Of a stretch of 64,000 bases of DNA, positions 12,333-22,643 are shown in pieces. The stretch is taken from the NCBI RefSeq assembly GCF_003340565.1, contig NZ_QPLK01000010.1:1-64000 (forward strand), read 5' to 3'. How positions within the stretch are numbered: position 1 is the stretch's first letter; every line of letters starts with the position of its first letter. The notes beneath the pieces are model-generated. The model made no database searches, had not been told where the DNA came from, and worked only from the letters and a program-made list of their open reading frames with translations. Source of the DNA: Rhodovulum sp. 12E13. Lineage in GTDB: Bacteria; Pseudomonadota; Alphaproteobacteria; Rhodobacterales; Rhodobacteraceae. Both the position numbers and the translations under genes were made by a program.

Positions 12333-13631
12333 ATGACGAACGCCGTTCAGTCGACGTCGTCCCTGATCCTGCTGATCGGCCTGCTGATCGCCGCAGCGGT
12401 CGCGGTGCGCGCGTTTCTCGACCGCACCTACGTGCCCGCGCTCGTCGGCTTCATCGGTCTGGGCATCCTGCTTCGGCTGGCAGACGACAGGTTCGACCTC
12501 CTCTCCGAGGATGGCCACGCCGCGTTCGACATTCTGGCGGAGCTGGGCATCGTCGCGCTCCTGTTCCGGGTCGGGCTGGAAAGCGACATCGCCGGGCTGC
12601 GACGGCAACTCGGCAGCGCCAGCCTCGTGTGGCTGGGCAACATCCTGTTGAGCGCCGTGCCCGGCTATTTCGTCATGTCGTGGCTCCTGGGCTACGACCA
12701 GATCCCCAGCCTGATCGCGGCCGTGGCATTGACGGCGACGAGCATCGGGGTTTCGGTCGGCATGTGGCAGCAGCACGATGCGCTGGGAACGCCGAAGGGC
12801 CAGCTGCTGACGGACGTGGCCGAGCTGGACGACCTGTCGGGCCTCGCGCTGATGGTCATGCTCTTCGCCATCGTGCCGATCCTGCACGAGACCGTGGCCG
12901 GCGCCGAAGGCAACCGCCCCGGTGCCAACGGGCACGGGTCCGGCGGTGGCATCTGGTCGCAACTGCTGTCCACGGGCGGCATCCTTCTTGCCAAGTTTCT
13001 CGGCTTCGGCGCGCTGTGCGTGGCCTTTGCGCGCCATCTCGAAAAGCCGATGACCCGCGCCTTCGAGGGCTACGCGACGCGATCCGAGACGATCGTTTTC
13101 GTCGCGGGCATCGGGATCGCGATCGCGGGCGTGTCGGCCTGGCTCGGATTCTCGGCCGCGGTCGGCGCGCTCTTCGCCGGGCTGGCCTTCAGTCGTGATC
13201 CCGACGCCGTGAAATTCGATACCGGCTTCACCGGCCTGTACCATCTTTTCACGCCGTTCTTCTTCATCGGCATCGGCCTGTCCCTCGAGCCCGCGGCCTT
13301 CGCCTCTGCCCTCGGGGCGGGCGCAGCGCTTGCGGCGGTGGCCGTCGCGGGCAAGGTCGTCGGGGCCGGCCTTCCGGCGCTTGTCGCCACCGGCGCGACG
13401 GGGGCCGCGCTGATCGGGGTCAGCATGGTGCCCCGGGCGGAAATCACGATGATCATCATGGAACGCGGGCAGCGGCTCGGCGACTGGGCGGTGCCGGACG
13501 ACCTTTATGCGGCCTTCGTGCTTGTGTCGGCTATCACCTGTCTGGTCGCGCCCGTGAGCCTCGAAGTCATGTTCCGGCGGTGGCCCGCCCAGATCGGCCG
13601 GGCGCGGAAGTCAGAGAAGAAAGCCGAATGA
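12333..13631 (+). CDS. Cation:proton antiporter, CPA2 family
   Basis: A 432-residue membrane protein with about twelve hydrophobic segments and no cytoplasmic RCK/TrkA-N domain. It matches the membrane part of KefB/NhaS-type monovalent cation:proton antiporters: YVPALVGFIGLGILLR near the N-terminus, ILAELGIVALLFRVGLE, and the LLTDVAELDDLSGLALMV segment with the paired acidic residues expected for ion/proton binding. It would exchange Na+ or K+ for H+ across the inner membrane. It lies 76 nt after the gpmA stop and faces the VIT family gene convergently. Ion specificity cannot be read from the sequence. Confidence 0.85.
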   Translation: MTNAVQSTSSLILLIGLLIAAAVAVRAFLDRTYVPALVGFIGLGILLRLADDRFDLLSEDGHAAFDILAELGIVALLFRVGLESDIAGLRRQLGSASLVWLGNILLSAVPGYFVMSWLLGYDQIPSLIAAVALTATSIGVSVGMWQQHDALGTPKGQLLTDVAELDDLSGLALMVMLFAIVPILHETVAGAEGNRPGANGHGSGGGIWSQLLSTGGILLAKFLGFGALCVAFARHLEKPMTRAFEGYATRSETIVFVAGIGIAIAGVSAWLGFSAAVGALFAGLAFSRDPDAVKFDTGFTGLYHLFTPFFFIGIGLSLEPAAFASALGAGAALAAVAVAGKVVGAGLPALVATGATGAALIGVSMVPRAEITMIIMERGQRLGDWAVPDDLYAAFVLVSAITCLVAPVSLEVMFRRWPAQIGRARKSEKKAE

Positions 13632-13687
13632 TCCGCACGGGCTGACGGCTTCGGGCGATGTGCGGCATGCATGGCCCGCGGTGACGC

Positions 13688-14227
13688 TCACGGGGGCCGG
13701 CCTGCGCTGCCGGTGATTTGCGCGCCCAGATGGCCCACACCGAACGCCACGGTCGCCGCGCCAGCGCCTATGAGCAGCATTTCTAGACCGGCGCGAAGAA
13801 ACGTGCGGTCAGTGAAGAAGGCGCGCGACGCGCCGACGAAAAACAGCATGGCCCCGGCCAGTCCTGCGGAGAGCGCGAAGCGCGGAATCTGGAAGGACGG
13901 AAGGAGATAGGCCAGAAGCGGAACGAAGCCCGCTGCGATGAAGCCGCAGAAGGTCGCCGCGCCGTGGCGTGACGCTTCGCGTAACGACGGGCGATTCTCG
14001 GATCTCGATCTTTCGGCCAGGACGTTGCTTGCCGCCATCGAGATCCCGTCCGCGAAAAGGCTGGCAAAGCCCAGGATCAGAATGGCGCTGCTCGTGAGGG
14101 AGGCGCCGACGATGCCCGAAACGATGGCAAAGGTCGTGACGATCCCATCGTTGGCGCCGTAGACCAGCTCCGGAAGGTAGCGACGTATCAGGGTCTTGGC
14201 GAGGGTTTCCGAACGGTCGCGTCTCAT
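13688..14227 (-). CDS. VIT1/CCC1 family transporter
   Basis: A 179-residue membrane protein of the vacuolar iron transporter family, which moves Fe2+/Mn2+ by proton antiport. Key signatures are LVYGANDGIVTTFAIVSG early on and the DGISMAASNVLAERS segment that carries the amphipathic metal-handling region, then three further hydrophobic segments. It is shorter than eukaryotic VIT1 and lacks the long cytoplasmic loop. The ATG overlaps the stop of the small upstream gene (ATGA). It is the last gene of the stress cluster that begins at 18974; iron or manganese control fits the neighbouring oxidative-stress functions. Confidence 0.85.
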   Translation of the reverse strand: MRRDRSETLAKTLIRRYLPELVYGANDGIVTTFAIVSGIVGASLTSSAILILGFASLFADGISMAASNVLAERSRSENRPSLREASRHGAATFCGFIAAGFVPLLAYLLPSFQIPRFALSAGLAGAMLFFVGASRAFFTDRTFLRAGLEMLLIGAGAATVAFGVGHLGAQITGSAGRPP

Positions 14228-14535
14228 GCCTGATCCGGCTCCCCGTCCGCTGGACGGGAGCGGGACAGGGGCCCGAGCCCCGACGTGGCGATCCAGGCGT
14301 CGAGCGCGGCTGTTGCGAGCACCACCTCGTTGATGTCGGGGTGATCCTGCCACCCCGGAGCCTGCCGCCGCCTCGAAGCGGACCGAGTGGCAGGACTGCG
14401 CCCGCTCGTCTCGGTGCGAGCGCGGAGCGGGTCACCCTCGGGCCGGTCGCCGAGCCGACCGGCACCGGAACCGCCTCCAGTGCGTGCGGCGAAGTCGTCC
14501 ATCGGGCGCATCGCCGCCGTGGTGTCAGTCTTCAT
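14224..14535 (-). CDS. Small hypothetical protein
   Basis: A 103-residue product not recognised from any family. The first two thirds are Arg/Gly/Ser-rich; the C-terminal part (QDHPDINEVVLATAALDAWI) could be helical. A ribosome site, GAAGGGGTCTCG, precedes ATG 14535, and the stop overlaps the VIT gene start (ATGA), which argues for a real co-translated gene. The gap to the upstream fusion gene is 72 nt. Confidence 0.5.
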   Translation of the reverse strand: MKTDTTAAMRPMDDFAARTGGGSGAGRLGDRPEGDPLRARTETSGRSPATRSASRRRQAPGWQDHPDINEVVLATAALDAWIATSGLGPLSRSRPADGEPDQA

Positions 14536-14607
14536 CGAGACCCCTTCTGCAGTGGCTTGCTCGTCCGCATTCGTGAGATCGCCCGTCCACCTGAATGCCG
14601 CCCTCGC

Positions 14608-16609
<2,002 letters not shown>

Positions 16610-16623
<14 letters not shown>

Positions 16624-17101
16624 CTGGGTTGACCTCGCCCTTCGCCAGCCGGGTCAGCGCGTCGTCTGCCGACTTATCCTCCGCGAGGATCGCGCGCAGG
16701 GTCGCGGCATCCTTCTCGAGACCAAGCTGCACGGCCCAGCTGGCGAGCGTTCCGTAGACCGCGATCTCGTAGTGCTCGATACGCTGCGCCGAAGCGATCA
16801 GCCCGGCATCGCGACACGCCTGGTCATCTACCATGCCGGCCCACTTGTCGGTCTCGGCAATGATCCGCTGCATCGACTGGTCGCTGTGGGCGCGTGTGTC
16901 GACGCCGTGACGCCGGAGGATATCGTCTATCCTGTCGAGCTGAGACCGTGTCTCGCCCAGATGGTCGGCGAGCGCGCGCTTCAGGTCTTTCGCGTTCGCC
17001 GCATCCCCCATCTTCGGCAGGGCCTCTGAAAGCTGTGCCTCGACCGAGCGCGCTTCCTGCAGCTCGGCGAGGTAGCGGTCTCCGAGATTCTCGACGTTCA
17101 T
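16610..17101 (-). CDS. YciF-like ferritin-fold stress protein (DUF892)
   Basis: A 163-residue all-helical protein of the DUF892/YciE-YciF family, related to ferritin-like diiron four-helix bundles and often stress-induced. Seen here: LGDRYLAELQEARSVEAQL at the start, DHLGETRSQLDRID in the second helix and SAQRIEHYEIAVYGTL in the third, giving the E...ExxH carboxylate/histidine pattern. ATG 17101 follows AAGGGAGC. It sits between a small membrane protein gene and the methyltransferase/esterase fusion, all on the minus strand. Its biochemical role is not established in the family. Confidence 0.82.
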
Positions 17102-17154
17102 CAGTATGCTCCCTTGTCCGGAGACGACGCCGGCGCGGCGGGTGTCTCGACAGG

Positions 17155-17385
17155 TCAGTCGACGACGACGGGCGGCGCCGTCCATGGCCAGGCGATGGCC
17201 AGCAGGCCCAGCCAGAACAAGACCAGGATCAGGATCGCGAGGCCGGCCGCCGTGGCGCTCGCCGCGTATCGGTAGCCGCCGCCGCGGCGGTAGGGCCAGC
17301 GCTCATAGGTGTAGGGCCAGGTCGGCCATGAGAAAATCATCACGACCAGCAGCAGGATGAGAAGCCAGAAGAAGAAGTCCGCCAT
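17155..17385 (-). CDS. Small two-segment membrane protein
   Basis: A 76-residue protein with two strongly hydrophobic stretches: residues 4-20, rich in Phe/Leu/Val, and about 43-66, around LAILILVLFWLGLLAIAW. A Trp/Tyr/Arg-rich hydrophilic link separates them. I do not recognise a named family with confidence. Location inside the stress cluster (54 nt after the zinc-finger gene, 53 nt before the YciF-like gene) suggests co-transcription. Confidence 0.65.
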   Translation of the reverse strand: MADFFFWLLILLLVVMIFSWPTWPYTYERWPYRRGGGYRYAASATAAGLAILILVLFWLGLLAIAWPWTAPPVVVD

Positions 17386-17439
17386 TTTCGGTGTTCTCCA
17401 TTTTCGTTGCGTGACAGGGGGCTTCGACGGAGCGGCCGG

Positions 17440-17979
17440 TCAGGACCGGTCCGCGCCCTTCACCTCGCCGAAGGCCTGCGCGACATCGGACATGTCGCTG
17501 TATCGACGATCCGGCAGGCGGGAGATGACATCCATTTCGCGCTCTCCGGCCTGCGCGCGCGCGTGGGATTTCAGGTCCTCCGCGGAGGCGGGGAACTCCA
17601 TCTCGGCAAAGAGGCTTGCTGCGCGCGCCGCCGAAATCGCTTCGGTCTGCATCGCCGCGTCGCCACCGCGTCGGCTCGGCTGATCGTCCGGCTTCTCCTC
17701 GTGCGCGCGGATCCCGCCGAAGGCCCGCGCGACATCAGCGGCGTCGCGATAGTCGCGGTCTGGCAACTGTTCCAGAATGTCGGCGATCTCGTCCGCGCCG
17801 CTGTCGTGCGCATGCCGGGCCAGCGCGTCGCGGGACGCCGGATACTCCATGCCGGAGAGGGCCTGTTCCAGATCGGCCGCCGAGGGCGCGCGCTCCGGGT
17901 GTGACGTCTGCATGTGCCGGCGGTACTCCGACAACGTGTCGAACTCCGCGCCGCAGATCTCGCAACGGTGCCGGCTCAT
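17440..17979 (-). CDS. C2H2-type zinc-finger protein with two DUF2795 repeats
   Basis: A 179-residue protein. Residues 5-27 form a C2H2-like finger (CEICGAEFDTLSEYRRHMQTSH). Two DUF2795 units follow, about residues 36-88 and 113-172. Each has the pattern M(E)xPAS...LxxHA...LPDRxYxDxxDVAxAFG. DUF2795 has no assigned biochemical function. The combination of a nucleic-acid- or protein-binding finger with duplicated DUF2795 suggests an adaptor or regulator. The ATG overlaps the stop of the upstream DUF2795 gene by one base (TGATG), so the two proteins are made together. Confidence 0.75.
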   Translation of the reverse strand: MSRHRCEICGAEFDTLSEYRRHMQTSHPERAPSAADLEQALSGMEYPASRDALARHAHDSGADEIADILEQLPDRDYRDAADVARAFGGIRAHEEKPDDQPSRRGGDAAMQTEAISAARAASLFAEMEFPASAEDLKSHARAQAGEREMDVISRLPDRRYSDMSDVAQAFGEVKGADRS

Positions 17980-18974
17980 CAGCGCACCTCCCCGACTGCC
18001 TTGCTCACATCTGCCATTGTTTCGAAGCGGCGCTCCGGCATGTTCTCGATCAGGTCGATCACCTCGTCGGGCGCGTCGTTGTCGCGGGCCTGGCGGACCA
18101 GCCCGGCGCGATCGGACGGAAAGGAGATGCCCGTCAGCGCCGAGGTCACGCCGGCCGCGGAATCGGTGCGCGCTGCCACGGGCCCGCCGCGCCGGCCGCC
18201 CTTGCTGCGGTCACCCTCGGACTCCACCGGCTCGGCGTCGCCCGTCGCCGCGGCGAAGGCGCCGCTCTCGAGCGGGTCGTCGGGCCAGTCCCCCGCCGCG
18301 AGCCCAAAGGTCGCGAACGGGTCCGCCTTGCCGTTGGCGCCTATCTCCAGGGGGGCGGCCTGCTCTTCCGCGCCGATCAGCACGAGCTGTGCGTCCTCGT
18401 GATCCAGAAGCCGGGAGTCCGAGATGTCGATCCACCGCTCGTCGGCGAACTTTACGGAGAGATCGCTCGGATAGTCCGGCTGCGCGTCGGGAAACCCAGG
18501 CACCTTGACCGAGGGGTTTCTGACGGCAATCACGAAGCGCGCCTCGTCCTGAATGTTCAGAGCCTCTTGCGCCGCGCCGACCGTCTTGGGCGCGCGCAGC
18601 CTGTAGGCGATCTGCGTGGAGTCGTCGCGCGCCGCGATCACGTAGCGGCCGGAGCCAACGGGGATCGCCTGCGGCGTCTGCCGTTCGCCACGGGTCTTCG
18701 TCTCGTAGTGTACGGGGCGCAGCGCCTCGCCGATCTCCACCGGCGTGCCGACCTCGGCCAACAGCAGCCAGTGCCGCTCCGACGGGTCGGCCTCCCCGGC
18801 AAGAATGTCGGGCAACTGCTTGCGACCGACGATGAACAACCGGGCGAGATCCCGGTCGTCGGGCACCAGCGCGAGATACATGCGCTGGAGGTCGTCGACG
18901 CCCGAGGGCTGGTACACGTCGATCTTGGGCCTGTAGAAGAAATGTATCTCGCCCGTCTCGATCATCTGTGTCAT
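17979..18974 (-). CDS. DUF2795 domain-containing protein
   Basis: A 331-residue protein. The last 60 or so residues are a DUF2795 unit (TGISFPSDRAGLVRQARDND...MPERRFETMADVSKAVG). The first 220 residues (starting MTQMIETGEIHFFYRPKID) form a separate globular region. The opening resembles small proteins described as stress-associated in actinobacteria and proteobacteria, but I cannot name the domain safely. GCGAGG lies 5 nt before ATG 18974. An EcfG-type promoter stands about 125 nt upstream, making this the first gene of a likely seven-gene stress operon running down to 13688. Confidence 0.75.
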   Translation of the reverse strand: MTQMIETGEIHFFYRPKIDVYQPSGVDDLQRMYLALVPDDRDLARLFIVGRKQLPDILAGEADPSERHWLLLAEVGTPVEIGEALRPVHYETKTRGERQTPQAIPVGSGRYVIAARDDSTQIAYRLRAPKTVGAAQEALNIQDEARFVIAVRNPSVKVPGFPDAQPDYPSDLSVKFADERWIDISDSRLLDHEDAQLVLIGAEEQAAPLEIGANGKADPFATFGLAAGDWPDDPLESGAFAAATGDAEPVESEGDRSKGGRRGGPVAARTDSAAGVTSALTGISFPSDRAGLVRQARDNDAPDEVIDLIENMPERRFETMADVSKAVGEVR

Positions 18975-19097
18975 TGCGGCCTCGCATACGGTCGGTGATG
19001 TCAGCGGCACCCCGAAGGCCGGAAGCGTGGGCAGATCGGCATCCCGTTTTTCTCCTGCCCGGGCGGCCGTCTCCACGCCGTGGTCCGACATCCGCGA

Positions 19098-19122
19098 AAC
19101 GCGAGAGACCGAAGGAGGTTCC
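19098..19122 (-). promoter_or_regulatory. EcfG-type general stress promoter of the DUF2795 cluster
   Basis: Minus-strand GGAAC (19122-19118), 16-nt spacer, CGTT (19101-19098): an exact match to the consensus for alphaproteobacterial EcfG sigma factors. It is the only such match in the 326-bp gap between the DUF2795 gene and the divergent PRC-barrel gene. Confidence 0.75.
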
Positions 19123-19241
19123 TCGCCGCCATCCCCCACAGCGACGTTCAGAACGTCCCGGCGATGATGGCCTCCCGTTCCGCCACGTCGGCGCGGTCGT
19201 GAAAGCCCCCAGCCTTCTTCGGAAGGCGGCGCCGTCCGGCT

Positions 19242-19266
19242 GGAACAATGCACCGTGACAGCCCTT
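19242..19266 (+). promoter_or_regulatory. Degenerate EcfG-like promoter before the PRC-barrel gene
   Basis: GGAAC (19242-19246), 16 nt, CCTT. The -35 is exact but the conserved G of the -10 is missing. It is 35 nt from the PRC-barrel start, so position is right, but the call is weak. Confidence 0.25.
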
Positions 19267-19300
19267 TCCATCGGGGAATTCGTTCGCAAAGGAGATCGAC

Positions 19301-20257
19301 ATGCTGTTCAGGATCGCCAAGGCTGCAACCAGCGCAGTCGCCCTGATCGCGGCCGTTCCTGCCTCGGCGCAGGACCAGGAGCAGGATGGAGTGGAGCTGC
19401 TGTCAAACTGGAGCTACGATCCGCTCTACGCCGAAGGCTGGAGCGTCGAGAACATGTTCGACATGACGGAAATCGTCGACGCTGCCGGCGAGGAAATCGG
19501 CGATGTCGAGAACGTCCTATTCGCCAACGACGGAGAAGTGCTCGGCATCATCGCCCAAGTCGGCGGGTTCTGGGACATTCTCGATACGCATGTGTATGTC
19601 CCATGGGACGAAGTGACCATGGAAGCGGGCATTCAGCGGATGGGAATCCCGGTAACGGAAGAAACCGTAGACGACTACGACGTGTTCGGCGACTTCGACT
19701 TCGACGAACAGGTCATCGACGAGAGCGATACAGGCGAAACGCAGCCGGTCGACGACGACCTCGCTGCAGGGGCGGGGGTCTTCAAGGCGACCGACCTCGT
19801 CGGGGATTACGCCTACCTCTCCGATGGGGCGCGGTACGGTTACGTGGCGGACCTCATCGTGCAGGATGGGGCGATTTCCGCCGTCGTCACGGATGCGGCG
19901 GCTTACGGCCGCCCCGGCTATTACGCATACCCCTATTCCTATCGTGGCGCCATGAGCCCCCGATACGAAATTCCCTATGACCCGGTCGAGATCGACACGC
20001 TCGAGAACTTCGACTACGAGCAGCTTCAGTCTCGCGCGATGCCTTGGCGCAGTGCCACGTCTCCCGGCCGCCGGCCCTCAAGCTGCGCGCATGGGCCGGC
20101 GGTCGGTCTGCTCTCCGGCACAAAAACGACATCGGGCCGTCGGCTGGCGGGGCAGGGGGGCTGCCCGGCGCCGTACAACCCGTGCGAGGATGGTGGAGCC
20201 CACCATGAATGGGCCGTCCTGCTTGGGGAGCGGACGAGCCCCAGGCGGGTTCGTTGA
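19301..20257 (+). CDS. Secreted PRC-barrel domain protein with abnormal C-terminal tail
   Basis: A 318-residue product with a signal peptide (MLFRIAKAATSAVALIAAVPASAQ, cleavage after about residue 23) and two PRC-barrel-like units, around residues 48-110 (DVENVLFANDGEVLGIIAQV) and 162-200 (YVADLIVQDGAISAVVTDAA). PRC barrels are small beta-rich adaptor folds; this type is periplasmic or membrane-associated with no known reaction. The core appears to end near DYEQLQSRA (about residue 247). The remaining 70 residues are Arg/Gly/Pro/Ser-rich and read like non-coding sequence, so the original stop has probably been lost. AAAGGAGATCGAC precedes ATG 19301. Confidence 0.8.
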   Translation: MLFRIAKAATSAVALIAAVPASAQDQEQDGVELLSNWSYDPLYAEGWSVENMFDMTEIVDAAGEEIGDVENVLFANDGEVLGIIAQVGGFWDILDTHVYVPWDEVTMEAGIQRMGIPVTEETVDDYDVFGDFDFDEQVIDESDTGETQPVDDDLAAGAGVFKATDLVGDYAYLSDGARYGYVADLIVQDGAISAVVTDAAAYGRPGYYAYPYSYRGAMSPRYEIPYDPVEIDTLENFDYEQLQSRAMPWRSATSPGRRPSSCAHGPAVGLLSGTKTTSGRRLAGQGGCPAPYNPCEDGGAHHEWAVLLGERTSPRRVR

Positions 20258-20574
20258 GGGCAATGGCGAGGGAAATCGACGTGTCGCAGGAATGACGTCT
20301 CAGGCCCCTCTGCCCGTCATCGCGCCGTTCGATCACGAAACTCATGAACTCGTGCGCCAGCAATGCTTGATCGGCGCACGCCACGGCATGCGCCACGGCG
20401 TCCGAGGGCATGCATCGGGGGCCGCCGAGCGCAGCGCGACCGAGCTGTGACCAGGCCGCTCGATGCGCTACGCCGGCCAGCGAAGGTCAGCCGCCGACGC
20501 GCCGGCGGCAAGCATTTCCGGTACGAGGCGCAGCTGCCGATCTTGCCGCCATCGTCCGGTCGCGGTCCCGATCG
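20258..20574. other. Gene-free stretch downstream of the PRC-barrel gene
   Basis: No supported gene. A plus-strand frame ending at 20450 contains PVIAPFDHETHELVRQ, which has a natural look, but it has no clear start or ribosome site and I cannot assign it. It may be a remnant of a deleted gene. Confidence 0.3.
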
Positions 20575-21132
20575 TCACGCGTGGCGATCGACCCAGGCGG
20601 CGAATTTCTCCAGCATGTCCTTGAGAACGGCGCGCGTCTCCTCGTCGGTGAGCTGGCCCTCGTCGTCGAACCGTTCACCGGCACGGGCGATCAGAACCTC
20701 CGCCGTGGGCAGCAGGGGCATCGCGTTGTAAAAGACGACCTGGCGAAGATGCGCCTGCCCGCGCGCCGTGCCCACGAACGCGGGAGTCGCCCCGACGATG
20801 GCGGCGGGCTTTCCGTTCAGGGGCGCGTCCCCCTCGGGGCGCGACAGCCAGTCGATCGCGTTCTTGAGGACTCCCGCGATGGAGTAGTTGTACTCGGGCG
20901 CGGCGAAGATCACTGCGTCGGCAGCCTGCACCCGCTCGCGCAGATCCTGAATGCGGTCGGGCCAACCGACGGCCTCGACGTCCTCGTTGAAGAGAGGGGT
21001 GTCATCGAGCGTGACGATGTCGATGTCGAGGCTTCCGGGGGCGAGCTCCTGCGCGGCGCGCAGGGTCGCGGTATTGTACGAGCCCTTGCGCAAGCTCCCG
21101 GAAATCCCGGCCACGCGGTAGGTGCGTGTCAT
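20575..21132 (-). CDS. NADPH-dependent FMN reductase
   Basis: A 185-residue flavodoxin-fold protein of the NAD(P)H-dependent FMN reductase/azoreductase (YieF/ChrR-like) family. It shows the FMN phosphate loop SGSLRKGSYN, the PEYNYSIAGVLKNAIDWLSRP signature over the isoalloxazine ring, and KPAAIVGATPAFVGTARGQ. Members reduce free flavin, quinones or chromate by two electrons and limit redox cycling, which suits the stress setting. ATG 21132 follows AAGGGAGC; longer in-frame extensions are unlikely. It lies 86 nt downstream of the cytochrome P460 gene on the same strand. Confidence 0.9.
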   Translation of the reverse strand: MTRTYRVAGISGSLRKGSYNTATLRAAQELAPGSLDIDIVTLDDTPLFNEDVEAVGWPDRIQDLRERVQAADAVIFAAPEYNYSIAGVLKNAIDWLSRPEGDAPLNGKPAAIVGATPAFVGTARGQAHLRQVVFYNAMPLLPTAEVLIARAGERFDDEGQLTDEETRAVLKDMLEKFAAWVDRHA

Positions 21133-21218
21133 GATGCTCCCTTTCGTGTGGAAGGGCCTGTCGCTGCAGGCGCTCGGGCCGACGCGCTCCCGGGCAGGGA
21201 GTGGTCGGTCGGTCGCCG

Positions 21219-21743
21219 TCAGTCGGACAGGGCATTGGTTGTGAACAGGTAATCGCCGCCGTCCGCGTCCGCGTGGCAGCTGATGCACCCTCGTGCCGGC
21301 CCGGCCAGTGGCGTGCCGTCCGGCGCCCGGTCGAGGCTGCCGTTGGGGAGATACTTCGCCCAGAACCAGTTGCCGCTGTCGGGCGCATAGCCGTCGCCCC
21401 GTCGGAACATGATCGTGATTGAGGCGAGGTGGTCGTCGCCCGCGCCGAGAACCTCCTCCACGGTCACCCCTTCGGGGCCATAGTTGCGCTTGATCACGAG
21501 GTCGCCCGAATGGCCGTCGATCGTGGCCTCGGTGTAGAACGTCTCGAGCATCATCCCGTGCGGATCGGTGCCCGCGTAGGGAAATGCCTGCACCGCATTC
21601 TCGCCCGCCAGGTCACGCTCCGTCATCATCTGCCAGAGTTCGGCTGCGTAGCCCTGGTCCGCTTGCCCGGCGCCGTTCTGGCCGAAGGCGACTGTCGCGC
21701 CAAGGAAGGCGGTCGAGGCGAATGCCATTCCTGCTCTGTTCAT
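21219..21743 (-). CDS. Cytochrome P460 family c-type haem protein
   Basis: A 174-residue periplasmic protein with a signal peptide (first 21 residues) and one haem c motif, CISCH (Cys153, Cys156, His157), near the C-terminus. The motif position and the beta-rich body (FYTEATIDGHSGDLVIKRN) fit the cytochrome P460/c'-beta family. Some members oxidise hydroxylamine or NO, others bind gaseous ligands. Whether the special Lys-haem cross-link exists is not decidable here. GGAGAGG precedes ATG 21743, and an EcfG-like promoter lies 46 nt upstream. Role inferred: nitrosative or oxidative stress protection. Confidence 0.82.
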   Translation of the reverse strand: MNRAGMAFASTAFLGATVAFGQNGAGQADQGYAAELWQMMTERDLAGENAVQAFPYAGTDPHGMMLETFYTEATIDGHSGDLVIKRNYGPEGVTVEEVLGAGDDHLASITIMFRRGDGYAPDSGNWFWAKYLPNGSLDRAPDGTPLAGPARGCISCHADADGGDYLFTTNALSD

Positions 21744-22643
21744 GCGGGCCTCTCCACGGTCGAGGATTTCGCACTCGTCCAATCCGGCAACAGTCGGCGG
21801 AAGTATGTTGTTCCCCGCACGAACCGGTTCGGGGATGCTCCTGGACGCGGGCCACCTTGGCGCCGCCGCGCCTGTTCGGACACGCTGCCCGGAAATGAGG
21901 AACCGCATGACGATAGTCCTGGCTGCGACCGCGGCGTGCATGTCGGCGGCACCGGGGCGTCTTCGCGCATAGGCCGGGGGGAGCCATCTCGCGAGTCCAG
22001 CGTGGCAGGTGGCCTGCATCGGCAGACCCGTCCCCCCGGGCCAGGAGACCGAGAACCGGACGGGCGACAACGAAGCGCCGAAGCAGCGCGGCTCCCCGGG
22101 GGGCCGGTTCGACCCCGACATGGCCGAGGTGCCGCCGCCGACCGGCAAGCGAGGCCGGCGGCCGCAACATGGCGGCGCGGAGGATCGGCAACCGGCGCGG
22201 CCAAAACGGACAGTCGCCGGTGGCGCGTTTTCCGGGCAATCGGGGCTGCCCGCCGACGAGCGCGATCCGGACATGCCTTGCGATGAAGCTCCTCTCGGGC
22301 ATGGTCGGCATTGGAGCGCCACCGGTACGGGCGACACTCTCCACCCGGCAGACGACGGCGGTCACAGCAGGTCCGGCGCACCAGCGTCATCATGGCCGTT
22401 GCGCCGACGCCGGTCGGGGCGTGCGCGCGCGAAACGCTTGCTGCACGGTGCGCTGGCACTGTCCGCCGTGCCGCTGCGTGCCCTCGGCTCCCGTTCGCGC
22501 TCCTCGAGACACCGTCGCCCCGGTCTTGCCATTGGATCGGAGCGGTCGGTGGGCTACCGAGACACGGGGGACCATGCCGCAGCGGCATCCGCGCGGACCG
22601 CAATGCGCCCTCGGTCCGATGAGCCCCATCGAAAGGAGCCCCG
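21744..22643. other. Gene-free 900-bp stretch between the P460 gene and the large beta-helix gene
   Basis: Apart from the P460 promoter region at its left end I see no supported gene. Open frames here are Arg/Pro/Ala-rich on both strands and have no ribosome site. The right end supplies the AAAGGAGCCCCG ribosome site of the 1146-residue protein. Confidence 0.45.
21789..21814 (-). promoter_or_regulatory. Candidate EcfG-type promoter of the cytochrome P460 gene
   Basis: Minus-strand GGAAC (21814-21810), 17-nt spacer, TGTT (21792-21789), 46 nt before the P460 ATG. It differs from the consensus only at the first -10 base and uses the permitted 17-nt spacing. Confidence 0.5.
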